A stretch of DNA of 38,557 nt from Sulfuritalea sp. (GTDB lineage Bacteria > Pseudomonadota > Gammaproteobacteria > Burkholderiales > Rhodocyclaceae), in assembly GCA_016712985.1 (NCBI GenBank), contig JADJQA010000068.1, positions 1 through 38,557 on the forward strand, written 5' to 3'. The notes beneath the pieces were generated by a model. That model had not been told where the DNA came from and made no database searches. It saw only the letters and a program-made list of their open reading frames with translations. The position numbers and the translations under genes are program-made. Positions 9,968-19,919 of this stretch are shown in pieces (position 1 is the stretch's first letter; each line of letters begins with the position of its first letter).

Positions 9968-10387
9968 CGTGCATCTTCGGCGGACGGCGCGGCGGCTGGC
10001 GGTCGGGTGAAGCGCACACGCTCCGGCGCGTTGGCGCCGCCCGTCATGACGAAGCTCATCGCTTCCTCCATCGTTCAATCGGTCTGCGCCACTTCGTCGA
10101 GCGGCACGATCTCGATATAGCCGGAAGTCGGGTTGGGCGAGGTGGGCACATAGACCGCTGCAAGTTCCCGCCCGGTATCGGTGAGGCTAGCGTCGGCGAG
10201 ACAGGTGAAGCTGCACCGGCCGCCGCACGCAACAAGGGACGCCCGGCATTGGCGAGAATGCCAAGCAGGAAGTCGAAGACCAGCCACGTTCCCAGAGTGG
10301 CGCGACGGTGAAGAAACCAATCAGGATGGTGCGGCCAACTTTCGCGAGGCGCTTGCTGTCGTCGGTGGCAAGTTCGATGGACTCCAT
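9964..10387 (-). pseudogene. DUF502 family membrane protein, internally deleted and with an in-frame TGA
   Basis: DUF502 proteins are two-helix inner-membrane proteins of unknown function, usually about 200 residues. The start MESIELATDDSKRLAKVGRT leads into the first helix (ILIGFFTVAPLW, then VFDFLLGILANAG after a frame change). The conserved C-terminal block RELAAVYVPTSPNPTSGYIE is clear, followed by IVPLDEVAQTD. A TGA at 10075-10077 sits where the family has Trp; past it the same frame reads TMEEAMSFVMTGGANAPERV and ends in TGA overlapping the tamA ATG. About 80 residues are absent between helix 1 and the VPTTPNPTSG block, covering helix 2 and the usual IPLV.. segment. First gene of the tamA-lpxR-tamB unit. 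Confidence 0.72.
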
Positions 10388-10442
10388 CGTGCGATTCTGC
10401 CCTATTCGATGCCGTCCCACCGTTTGCGCCCGCACCGACTTT

Positions 10443-13117
10443 CTAAGGCGCCGAACGTGTGCGCCAGAACAGTTTCTCTACCTCGACGGCAAGGAATACC
10501 AGCACGCCTGCGACCACAACCCGCGCAGCCAGGTTTCGCCATCGAGATGATCGGTTCCGAACAACGTCTGCTTGAACGGTAGATGCGTCATCACCAGTTG
10601 CAGCGGCACCAGCACCCCGACCGCTTTCAGCGCAATGGTGTTGCCGAACAATCCCTCCTTCGACAGCACCGAGCCGGTCAGGCGGCGGCAATTGAAGAAG
10701 GTAGACGATCTGGCCCATCACTAGCGTATTCACGGCGGCAGTGCGGGCGAACTCCAGTTCCATGCCGCGCCGGTCTCCCACAGGAACATGCCGAACGAAG
10801 TGGCGACCAGCAGCACGGTAACGAAAACGACACGCCAGAGCATGAAGCCATTGACCAGCGGCTCTTTCGGATCGCGCGGCGGCCGCGCCATCAGGCCCGG
10901 CTCAGGACGCTCGAAGGCGATCGCCAGCGCCAGCGTCACGGCGGTCACCATGTTGATCCAGAGAATCTGCACTGGGGTGATCGGCAGCGTCATGCCGAAC
11001 AGCACGGCGATCAGCACCATCGACGCCTGGCCGACGCTGGTCGGCAGCACATAGACGACGGCCTTGCGCAGGTTTTCGTAGACCGTGCGGCCCTCTTCGA
11101 CGGCGGCGGCAATGGAAGCAAAATTGTCGTCGGCCAGCACCATCTCGGCAGCCTCCTTGGCTGCCTCGGTACCCTTGTGGCCCATCGCCACGCCGACATC
11201 GCGCGCTTCAGCGCGGGGCGTCGTGACGCCGTCGCCGGTCATCGCCACCACCTCGCCGTTGGCCTGCATGGCCTCGACCAGCCGCAGCTTGCGCTCGGGA
11301 CTGGCGCGGGCGAAGACATCGACGTCGCGCACTGCCTGGCGCAGGGCCGTATCGTCCTTGCCTCGATCTCGGCCCCGGTCAACGCTTTGCCCGCCGCTTG
11401 CCAATCCCATCGCCCGGGCGATGGCCGCAGCGGTGACGGCATGGTCGCCAGTGATCATCTTGACGCGGATGCCCGCCGCGTGACAGGCAGCCACCGCGCG
11501 TATCGCCTCCTCGCGTGGCGGGTCCATGATGCCGGCCAGGGCCAGCAGGCTCAGGCCATCCTCGACATCGGCGAAGGCAAGTTCGCGCTTGCCGGTTTCC
11601 ATCGGCTTGGCGGCCAAGGCCAGCACGCGAAAGCCTTCGGCGGCCAGGGCGTCGATTCGGGTATGCCAGAACGAAGTATCGATGGGCTTGTCCTGTCCGC
11701 CTACGCGCTGCAGGGAACACATGCCGATGATGAGCTCGGGCGCGCCCTTGACGAATACCAACGCACGGCCGGAATGGTCATGGTGCAAGGTCGCCATGAA
11801 GCGGTGCTCGGATTCAAAGGGGATGACATCGATGCGCGGCAGCGCCTCGGCCTCGTAACGCGGATCGAGGCCCGCCTTGAGCGCCAGTGTCAGCAAGGCC
11901 CCTTCGGTCGGGTCGCCTTCGAGCTTCCATTCGCTGCTCTCGCGCAAGGTCGCATCGTTGCACAGTAGGGCGACGCGCGCGATATCGGCCAGCGTGTCAG
12001 GGTCCACGTCGCGGCCATCGGCGGAAAATCGCCGTGCGGCGCGTAGCCGACGCCGGCGACGTCGATCAGGCTGTCTGTCGTTGCCAGCCGCTGCACGGTC
12101 ATTTCGTTCTTGGTCAGCGTACCGGTCTTGTCCGAACAGATGATGGTGACGGCGCCCAGCGTCTCCACCGCCGGCATGCGGCGAATGATGGCGTTGCGGC
12201 CAGCCATGCGCTGCACGCCGATCGCCAGCGTAATGGTCATGATCGCCGGCAGGCCCTCGGGAATGGCCGCAACAGCCAAGCCGACTGCAGCCAGGAACAT
12301 CTCGCTCGCCGAGCTGACCATGCACCAGCATGCCGAAGGCGATCGTCAGCACGGCGAGTGCGAGAACACCTCCCGTCAGCCAGCGACCGAAAACGGCCAT
12401 CTGCTTCAAGAGCGGAGTCTCGACCGACTCGACCTCGGCCAGCATGCGGCCGATGCGACCGATCTCGGTGGTGTCGCCGGTGGCGACGACGACGCCCTTG
12501 CCCTGACCAAATACGACCAGGGTGCCGGAATACGCCATGCAGGTACGGTCGCCGATGGGCGCATCTTCGGCAACGGCGGCCGGCGATTTTTCAACCGGTT
12601 CCGATTCGCCGGTCAACGCCGCCTCTTCGATGCGCAGACTGCGCATTTCGATAAGGCGGAGGTCAGCCAGGTACCTTGTCGCCCGACGCCAGCAAAGACA
12701 ATGTCGCCAGGCACGGGTTCTTCTGCGGCGATCTCGATGCGTCGACCGTCGCGCATCACCATCGCGTGCAGCGACAGCATGTTGCGGATTGCATCGAGCG
12801 ATTTCTCGGCCTTGCCCTCCTGAAGAAAGCCGATCAGGGCGTTGATGAACACGACGCCGAGAATCACCGCGGTGTCGACCCCATGTCCCAGCGCAGCGGT
12901 GCCGGCAGCCGCACCCAGCAGAACATAGATCAGGACATTGTGAAACTGGAGCAGAAAGCGGATTAGCGGCCCGCGCTTTTTCGGCGGCGTCAGGCGGTTT
13001 GGGACCGTGGATCGATAGTCGACGAACCGCCTCCACTGCCGTCAAACCGCTGCTACCGGTCTCCTGCACGGAGAGCGCCTCGGCCACAGCGAGCTGATGC
13101 CATTCAGGGTTTGTCAT
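10443..13117 (-). CDS. P-type cation-transporting ATPase, P2 type, CtpF/PMA1-like (frameshifted)
   Basis: Inner-membrane ion pump. The N-terminal cation ATPase domain is MTNPEWHQLAVAEALSVQET. The actuator domain has EAALTGESEPVEKS (TGE motif). TM4 has AAIPEGLPAIMTITLAIG. The phosphorylation site is CSDKTGTLTKNEMT, the nucleotide domain KGAPE and LAGIMDPPREEAI, the hinge MTGDGV, and TM6 QILWINMVTAVTLALAIAFE. The C-terminal helices end EVEKLFWRTRSAP. The PEGLP motif supports a P2 pump. TM6 lacks the Asp of SERCA-type Ca2+ pumps and resembles mycobacterial CtpF, so the ion (Ca2+, Na+ or other) is open. The hinge reads TGDGVTTPRAEARDVG instead of TGDGVNDAP..., explained by three single-base losses between 11190 and 11235. 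Frame changes also lie near 12990, 12670, 12320, 12030 and 10765. Confidence 0.9.
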
Positions 13118-13432
13118 GATGAATCCTTTTCACGAAGGCTTTCAGGAGTGTCCGGTCCCGCCTGATTTTCGCTTCCGGGCGAAACTCCCAGGCAGCCGGC
13201 AGCCACTGATTATGGATCAAGCGAAACGCGAGGTTGAGGAGGAAAGCCGTGAAAGGTTAGCCTGAATCCGAACCTGAATAATGAGATTCTTTTATTCGCG
13301 AAAAGCGTAGTTACGATACAGATAACACGAATATACCGCACCATTCGATCTGCGATAGTGTGTCGCCCATGCAGCGCTTCAGACGGAACGTGCTGTTAGC
13401 CGATGCCTGATCAACCAAGAAAGGTGACCACC
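13118..13432. other. Divergent intergenic region between P-type ATPase and BI-1 family gene
   Basis: About 315 bases without a gene. The right half (13260-13370) is much more AT-rich than its surroundings and should hold the promoter of the plus-strand gene, but I could not pick -35/-10 boxes with confidence. Near 13167-13184 a TTTCGC/GCGAAA 6-bp stem lies in the presumed leader of the ATPase gene. An 8-base palindrome TTCGCGAA is near 13295. No open frame or RNA gene recognised. Confidence 0.35.
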
Positions 13433-14110
13433 ATGAATCGTATAAAGGCCTACGCCATCGCCCTGCCTCGGGCCGGGACGGAGTCCGTCCTGGCCACCAA
13501 CAAGGTGATCCGCAACACCTACCTGCTCCTGTCGATGACGCTGCTTTTCGCCGCAGGCACCGCCGCCGCCGCGGTGGCGCTGAGATTGCCGCATCCGGGG
13601 CTGATCATTACCCTGGTCGGCTATTTCGGCCTGCTGTTCGCCACCACCAAGTTGCGCAATAGCGGCTGGGGGCCTGGTTTCGGTCTTCGCCCTGACCGGC
13701 TTCATGGGCTATACGCTAGGCCCGATCGTCAGCCACTATCTCGGCCTGCCCAACGGCGGCCAAACGGTGATGATGGCCATGGCCGGCACCACGGCGATAT
13801 TCGTCGGCCTGTCCGGGCTACGCGCTAACCACGAAGAAAGACTTCAGCTTCATGGGTGGCTTCCTGATGGTCGGCATCCTGCTCGCGTTCCTCGCCGGGC
13901 TGGCAGCGATCTTCTTCGAAATCCCGGCTCTGTCACTTACTGTCTCCGCCGCTTTCGTGCTGCTGATGTCGGCCTGATCCTGTTCGAGACGTCGAACATC
14001 ATTCACGGCGGCGAAACCAACTATGTGATGGCGACCGTGACGCTGTTCGTCTCGATCTTCAATCTCTTACCAGCCTGCTGCATCTGCTCGGGTTTGCCAA
14101 TAACGAGTAG
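13433..14110 (+). CDS. Bax inhibitor-1/YccA family membrane protein (frameshifted)
   Basis: Multi-helix inner-membrane protein of the BI-1 superfamily, related to E. coli YccA, a modulator of the FtsH protease. It starts MNRIKAYAIALPRAGTESVL with AGAAAGGTG upstream. Helices are readable as RNTYLLLSMTLLFAAG, LIITLVGYFGLLFA, FALTGFMGYTLGPIVSHYLG, MAGTTAIFVGLSGYALT, FLMVGILLAFLAGLAAIFF and VTLFVSIFNLF. Conserved family motifs are GFMGYTLGPI and LFETSNIIHGGETNYV. It ends GFANNE at the TAG at 14108-14110. About 225 codons, normal for the family, with frame changes near 13675, 13830, 13975 and 14066. The Mrp operon follows after 67-94 bases. Confidence 0.88.
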
Positions 14111-14177
14111 AACCGTGTGTCGCCTCCGCTTGCGCCGCCAATGACCGTCTGAAAGTCGGCGCTGGCGGGGTGGCGCA

Positions 14178-17020
14178 GTGCTGGATTTCGGCGAGAATGG
14201 CACCGTGAACCTGTTGCTTGCCGTTCTCACGCCTTTTCTTGGGGCCGTGCTGGTAGCCCTCGCGTCGCGGCGCGGGAGGGCGGTCGCCGCGTGGAGCGCC
14301 GGCGGCGTTGCGCTGCTGGCGCTGCTCTTGTTGCTGCCGGCAATGGCGGCGAGCTTCGACGGCGCCACCACGATCCAGCGCCTGCCCTGGATTCCGGCCG
14401 TCGGCCTCGATCCGGCCTTCCGCCTCGATGGCCTTGGCTTGCTGTTCGCCCTGCTGATCCTCGGCATCGGTCTGCTGGTGATCCTTTACGCCCACTATTA
14501 CCTCTCGCTGGAGGACAGCCTCGGCCGCCTTTATGCCTACCTGCTGCTGTTCATGGGCTCGATGCTGGGCGTGGTGCTGTCCGAGAACCTGATTCAGCTG
14601 CTGATTTTCTGGGAACTGACCAGCCTCTCCTCCTTCCTGCTGATCGCCTACTGGCGCAAGCGGGAGGCGGCGCGGCGCGGCGCGCGGCTGGCGCTGGCGA
14701 TCACCGGCGCGGGCGGGCTGGCGCTGCTGGCCGGCTTCCTGCTGCTGGGCGAAATGGTCGGCAGCCATGAACTGTCCGTGGTGCTGGCCAGCGGCGACGC
14801 GGTGCGCGCCCATCCGCTTTATCTGCCGACGCTGCTGCTGATCCTGCTCGGCGCTTTCACCAAGTCGGCGCAGTTTCCTTCCATTTCTGGCTGCCGCATG
14901 CCATGGCGGCGCCGACGCCGATCTCCGCCTACCTGCATTCGGCGACCATGGTCAAGGCTGGAGTGTTCCTCCTCGCACGCCTGTTTCCCGTACTGTCGGA
15001 TACGCGCGAATGGACGGTGCTGGTCGGCGGCGTCGGCGTCGCCACGCTGCTGGTCGGCGCGGTGATCGCCCTGTTCAAGCACGACCTCAAGGGCCTGCTG
15101 GCCTATTCGACCATCAGCCATCTCGGCTTGATCACCGCCCTGTTCGGTATCGGCACGCCGCTGGCAGCGGTGGCGGGCGTATTCCACATCATCAACCATG
15201 CCATCTTTAAGGCCGGGCTGTTCATGGCCGCCGGCATCATCGACCACGAATGCGGCACGCGCGACATGCGGCGCATCAACGGCCTCTGGAAATTCATGCC
15301 GCACACGGCGGTGCTGGCCATGGTGGCTGCCGCGGCGATGGCAGGCGTGCCGCTGTTCAACGGCTTCCTGTCCAAGGAAATGTTTTTCACGGAGGCATTT
15401 GCGGCAGGCGCCCCGTACATCACGGCTGGCTGCTGCCGGTCGCCGTGACCGTGGCTGGCGTGTTCGCCGTAGCCTATTCACTGCGCTTCATCCACGACGT
15501 GTTTTTCAACGGCGAGCCGATCGATCTGCCGCGGACGCCGCACGAGCCGCCGCGCTGGATGAAGGTGCCGGTCGAGATCCTCGTCGGGCTGTGCCTGCTG
15601 GTCGGCATCTTTCCGGCGCAGACCGTCTCACCGCTGCTCGCGGTGGCCGCCGGCGCCGCGCTGCAGGGGCCGCTGCCCGAGCACAACCTGGCGATCTGGC
15701 ACGGCGTCAGCCCGGCGCTGTGGATGAGCGTGATTGCACTGGCTGGCGGCATCCTGCTCTATCTCGGGCGAAGGCCGCTGTTCGCCTGCACGATCGCCTG
15801 GAAGGCCGGCTCGATGCGCGCGCCATATTCCGAGCGCGTGCTGAGAACGGTGTCCTGCGCTGGGCGCGGCGATTCACCGCCGTAGTCGACACCGGTTCGT
15901 TGCAGCGCCAGGCGGCTTTGTTCATCGTCAGCGCGCTGGTGCTTGGCGGCAGCGGCCTGCTGCTGGTGCCGGCGCCACTGACGGGCACGCGACCGCTCCT
16001 GCCTGTAGACGGTGTCAGCCTGATGGCGGCGCTGGCGCTCGTGCTCGCCACGCTTGCAGGCACTACGCTGCATCGCCAGCGGATGACGGCGCTGATCCTG
16101 ATCGGTGCCGTCGGACTGGTCGTCGCGCTGGGTGTTCGTCAAGTTTTCGGCGCCCGACCTTGCGCTGACGCAGTTGTCGGTCGAGGTGGTCACAATCGTT
16201 CTGTTGCTGCTCGCGCTCTACTTCCTTCCGCAAACCACGCCGGCGGAAGCGGGCAAGAGTCGGCGCTGGCGGGACGGCGCCATTGCCCTCGTCGCCGGCG
16301 GCGGCGCCGCTGCGCTGGCCTGGGCAGTGCTGACGCGGCCGGTCGACTCGATCGCCGCATGGTTCCTCGCCAACAGCGTGCCGGGCGGCGGCGGCCGCAA
16401 CGTGGTCAATGTGATCCTGGTCGATTTTCGCGGCTTCGATACCTTCGGCGAGATCACCGTGCTGGCCATCGCCGCGCTGGGCATTTTGCGCTGCTGGAGC
16501 ATCTGCACCTGCCCGGTCCGACGCGCGACTTCCATGACCCGCTGCGCCGCGCCTGGGATGCCGACCTCCACCCGCTGATCATGGCCACCTTCGCCCGCCT
16601 GTTGCTGCCGCTGGCGTTACTGGTTTCGGCCTTCATTCTGCTGCGCGGCCACAACCTGCCGGGCGGCGGTTTCATTGCCGGTCTGGTCACGGCCATTGCG
16701 CTGATCATGCAGTACCTGGCCAATGGCGTAGCGTGGACCCACGCCGCCTGCCGGCGCAAACCCATCCACTGATCGCGGCCGGTCTGCTGTTGGCGCTGCT
16801 CACCGGCGCGGCGAGCTGGCTGTTCGGCCGCCCCTTCCTCACCCTCGGCCTTCGGCCACGTCGACCTGCCCTGGATCGGCCAACTGATCGGCGAATTCGA
16901 GCTGGCCTCGGCCTGGCCTTCGATCTCGGTGTCTATTGCGTAGTGGTCGGCGCCACGCTGCTGATCCTCATCAACCTCGGCATCGCGCACCATGCCAGCC
17001 ACCCAGGCGATGCGCAGTGA
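14178..17020 (+). CDS. mrpA: Mrp-type Na+(K+)/H+ antiporter subunit A fused to subunit B (frameshifted)
   Basis: Largest subunit of the multi-subunit Mrp antiporter, which exports Na+ or K+ against protons. The MrpA part has the NuoL-like helices LYAHYYLSLEDSLGRLYAYL, ENLIQLLIFWELTSLSSF, AAPTPISAYLHSATMVKAG, DLKGLLAYSTISHLGLITAL and GIIDHECGTRDMRRINGLWK. The MbhD/E-like part has APDLALTQLSVEVVTIVLLL and VNVILVDFRGFDTFGEITVL. From about 16550 the MrpB part follows in the same gene: HPLIMATFARLLLPLAL, ILLRGHNLPGGGFIAGL and FDLGVYCVVVGATLLILINL. Fusion of A and B is normal in proteobacteria (PhaAB type). GTG at 14178 opens the frame; GTG at 14205 (VNLLLAVLTPFLGA, GAGA upstream) fits the family start better. 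Frame changes lie near 14875, 15410, 15830, 16130, 16490, 16735 and 16850. Confidence 0.93.
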
Positions 17021-17032
17021 CGGAGAAACCTG

Positions 17033-17344
17033 ATGGAGGCCCTGATTGCACTGGCCATCGGCGTGCTGACCGGCTGCGGCGTGTACCTGGTGCTGCGCGC
17101 CCATACGTATCCCGTGGTGCTGGGGCTGACCCTTATGTCTTACGCGGTGAACCTGTTCCTCTTCGCCACCGGCCGGCTCGTCATCGGCCAGCCGCCGGTG
17201 ATCGGCAGCGTGGCCGCCGCTCTTGGCCAACTCGCCGATCCGCTGCCGCAGGCGCTGGTGCTCACCGCCATCGTCATCGGCTTCGCCATGACCGCCTTCG
17301 TCATCATGTTGAGCTTGCGCGCCCGTGCCGAACTGGGCACGTGA
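17033..17344 (+). CDS. mrpC: Mrp antiporter subunit C (NuoK-like)
   Basis: Small three-helix membrane subunit of the Mrp antiporter, homologous to NuoK. Complete at 103 residues, the usual length, with start MEALIALAIGVLTGCGVYLV 12 bases after the mrpA stop and GGAG upstream. Helices: ALIALAIGVLTGCGVYLVL, VVLGLTLMSYAVNLFLFA and ALVLTAIVIGFAMTAFVIML. The PLPQALVLTAIVI motif is characteristic. One of very few frameshift-free genes in the left 25 kb. Confidence 0.95.
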   Translation: MEALIALAIGVLTGCGVYLVLRAHTYPVVLGLTLMSYAVNLFLFATGRLVIGQPPVIGSVAAALGQLADPLPQALVLTAIVIGFAMTAFVIMLSLRARAELGT

Positions 17345-17376
17345 CCAAGTGGACGGAGCGAGCAAGGCGCAGAACC

Positions 17377-18568
17377 ATGAACGCCCATCTGGCCATCGCG
17401 CCCATCCTCGCGCCGTTTCTGGCTGGCGTTCTGCTGCTGGCGCTGCGCGACCTGCCATGCCGTTGCGGCGCGGGTTCGCCCTGTCCGCCGCCCTGGCGCA
17501 GGTGGGCATCGCCGTTGCACTGCTTCTCGCCGCGGTGGCCGGTGGCGAGATCCCTGGTCTATCGTCTCGGCGACTGGCCGGCGCCCTGGGGCATCGTGCT
17601 CGTCGCCGACCGCCTCGCCGCCTGGATGGTGCTGATCACCACGCTGCTGGCACTGTTCGCGCTGATCCATGCCAGCGACGGCGCCGACCGCAAGGGGCGG
17701 CATTTCCACGTGCTGTTCCAGATGCAGTTGTTCGGCCTGGCCGGCGCCTTCCTCACCGGCGACCTGTTCAATCTGTTTGTCTTCTTCGAGATCCTGCTGA
17801 TCTCCTCCTACAGCCTCATGCTCCATGGTGGCGGTGCGGCGCGCACCCGCGCCGGCTTGCATTACGTGGTGCTCAATCTCCTCGGCTCGACCGTCTTCCT
17901 CTTCGCCGCCGGACTGATCTACGCCTCGCTGGGCAGCCTCAACATGGCCGACCTCGCCGCCAAGGCGGCCACCGTGGCATCAGAAAACCTCGGCTGGCGC
18001 GCGCCGGCGGACTGCTGCTGCTGGCCGTGTTCGCGCTCAAGGCAGCGCTGCTGCCGCTGCATCTGTGGCTCCCGGCCGCCTACGCTGGCACCTCGGCGCC
18101 GGTGGCGGCACTGTTCGCGATCATGACCAAGGTCGGTGCCTACGCCATACTGCGCAGCGCTACCCCTGGTCTTCGGCGATGGCGCCGGTTCGCTGGCCCG
18201 CCTGTTCGAGCCCTGGCTGCTGCCGGCGGCGCTTGCCACGTTGGCCGTCGGCATGCTCGGCGCACTGGCGGCGAGCGGCCTCGGACGGCTCGCCGCGTGG
18301 CTGGTGGTGGTCTCGGTCGGTACGCTGCTGATTGCCTTCTCGCTGACACAGAATGGCACGGCGGGCATCGCCGCCGGCCTTTACTACCTGCCGCACGGCA
18401 CGTTCGCCACCGCCGTGCTGTTCTTGCTGGCCGAGGCGCTCAGGCGGCGACGTCCCGCCAGCGCCGACTCTTTCGCGCCCGACGCCGAAATGCCGCGCCA
18501 TGCGCTGTGGGGCGGGCTGTTCTTCGCCGCCTGCCTACATCGCCGCCGTGCTGGGAGGCGCACGATGA
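17377..18568 (+). CDS. mrpD: Mrp antiporter subunit D with an internal deletion (frameshifted)
   Basis: NuoM/N-like proton-channel subunit of Mrp. It starts MNAHLAIAPILAPFLAGVLL, 32 bases after mrpC. Conserved stretches are WGIVLVADRLAAWMVLITT, GDLFNLFVFFEILLISSYSL, LHYVVLNLLGSTVFLFAAGL, LKAALLPLHLWLPAAYAGT and APVAALFAIMTKVGAYAILR, the last two carrying the conserved Lys residues. After RHALWGGLFFAA (about 18530) the sequence jumps to the family's last residues AYIAAVLGGAR, whose TGA overlaps the mrpE ATG. Roughly 100 residues or more normally lying between these blocks are missing (about 395 codons instead of about 500). Frame changes lie near 17450, 17545, 18000, 18165 and 18537. As written the subunit would not be functional. 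Confidence 0.88.
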
Positions 18569-19062
18569 GGCGGATCAAGAACTGGCTGCCGCATCCGCTG
18601 CTGACGCCGGTGCTGGCGGCGATCTGGCTGCTGCTCAACAACAGCCTCGCGCCGGGGCAGATCCTGCTCGGCCTGCTGCTGGGCTGGGCCATTCCGCGCT
18701 TCACGCTGGGCTTCTGGCCGGAACGGGTGCGTATCCGCCGGCCGGGGCGGCTGCTGAGTCTTGGCGGCGTGTTCCTCTACGACGTGATCATCGCCAACCT
18801 GTCGGTGGCGCGACTGATCCTCGCCGGGCCGCGCCGGCTGCACCCGGCCTTCGTCGTCGTGCCGCTGGATCTCACTGACGAACTGGCCATCAGCCTGCTG
18901 GCCAACACCATCTGCCTGACGCCGGGCACCGTATCGGCGCAGCTTTCCGCAGACCGGCGCCAGTTGCTGGTGCATGCGCTGACTGCACCGATCCTGTAGG
19001 CACTGGTCGCGATCATCAAAGCGCGCTTCGAGGCGCCGCTCAAGGAGATTCTCGAATGCTGA
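18565..19062 (+). CDS. mrpE: Mrp antiporter subunit E (frameshifted near 3' end)
   Basis: Small membrane subunit required for Mrp assembly. The start MRRIKNWLPHPLLTPVLAAI overlaps the mrpD stop (ATGA). Family signatures are LLNNSLAPGQILLGLLLGWA, YDVIIANLSVARLIL and LANTICLTPGTVSAQLSADR. The frame meets a TAG at 18997-18999, but the continuation ALVAIIKARFEAPLKEILEC is the family's normal end. One missing and one extra base near 18980-19000 explain the stop. The true TGA at 19060-19062 overlaps the mrpF start. About 165 residues, as usual. Confidence 0.92.
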
Positions 19063-19323
19063 ACATGTCCCTTTTCGTCGCTTTCGCGCTGGTCGCAGCC
19101 GCCTTCGCCATGAGCTTTTTCAGGCTGCTCAAGGCCCAGCGCGCCCGATCGCATCCTTGCGCTCGACACCCCCTACATCAACGCAATCGCGCTGCTGGTG
19201 CTGCTCGGCATCCATCTGGCGAGTCCGCTCTACTTCGAGGCGGCGTTGCTGGATCGCGCTGATGGGCTTCGTCGGCACCGTGGCGCTGGGCAGTTCCTGT
19301 TGCGCGGCGACATCATTGAATAG
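19056..19323 (+). CDS. mrpF: Mrp antiporter subunit F (frameshifted)
   Basis: Three-helix small subunit of Mrp. It starts MLNMSLFVAFALVAAAFAMS in a 7-base overlap with mrpE (ATGCTGA). The hallmark DRILALDTPYINAIALLVLL is read after one frame change near 19140, followed by GIHLASPLYFEAALL. The helix ALMGFVGTVALG needs another change near 19250, and the end FLLRGDIIE is followed by TAG. About 88 residues, normal length. Confidence 0.88.
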
Positions 19324-19328
19324 CCCGA

Positions 19329-19771
19329 ATGAGCCCGACCACCGAAGCCCTGCTCTCCTTCCTCGTCCTAGCCGGCGCGGCCTTCACCTTCATTGGTTCG
19401 CTAGGCCTGGTGCGTTTCGGTTGGATTTCTACGCGCCTGCACGGTCCGACCAAGGCGACCACTCTCGGCGTCGGCTGTCTGCTGGTCGCCTCGTCGGTCT
19501 GTTCAGCGTGACCGGCGAAGGCTTGAGCCTGCACGAGATACTGGTTAGCTTGTTCCTGTTCATCACCGCGCCGATTTCGGCGCACTTGCTGGCCAAGGCC
19601 GCCCTGCACCGGGGCTTGCCGTCTGGCGTCGCACGGCCTCCGGCGATACGCGCCGATTCTGCGGAACCTGTCGCACCACACAGCAATCACCAGAAGGACC
19701 GCCCTCGATTTTCGTCGCGGATCGGCCCCGCCGACCAGATACAGGAGTCGGGTACCGCACCGCCCGTTTGA
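19329..19771 (+). CDS. mrpG: Mrp antiporter subunit G (frameshifted)
   Basis: Last subunit of the Mrp complex (PhaG/YufB family). The start MSPTTEALLSFLVLAGAAFT lies 5 bases after the mrpF stop. Helix 1 carries FIGSLGLVRF, followed by the signature STRLHGPTKATTLGVGCLLV. A shift near 19497 leads to FSVTGEGLSLHEILVSLFLF and TAPISAHLLAKAALHRGLP. The C-terminal tail after about 19630 is polar and may be frame-altered. Operon order A(B)-C-D-E-F-G matches Mrp group 1/2 operons of proteobacteria. Confidence 0.88.
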
Positions 19772-19919
19772 ATGGCTTGCCATGGCCGCTGCTGTTTGTC
19801 CTGGCCGACAGGTGACGCCATGAATCCGCCTTTTGCCATGCCCGTTGCCTTTCCGCGGTTAGCGCTTGTTCCGGCTGCATCCAGATCGCGGTCGACAAGA
19901 TGATCGCGCCTCAACATTT
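19772..19919. other. Convergent intergenic gap between mrpG and usp
   Basis: About 150 bases between converging genes. No T-run terminator and no coding signal were recognised. Confidence 0.3.

Noticed and set aside
10075..10077. Possible selenocysteine or recoded TGA in the DUF502 gene
   Set aside because: The family has Trp here, no selenocysteine-type hairpin or redox context is apparent, and TGA is an ordinary stop for many genes in the window.
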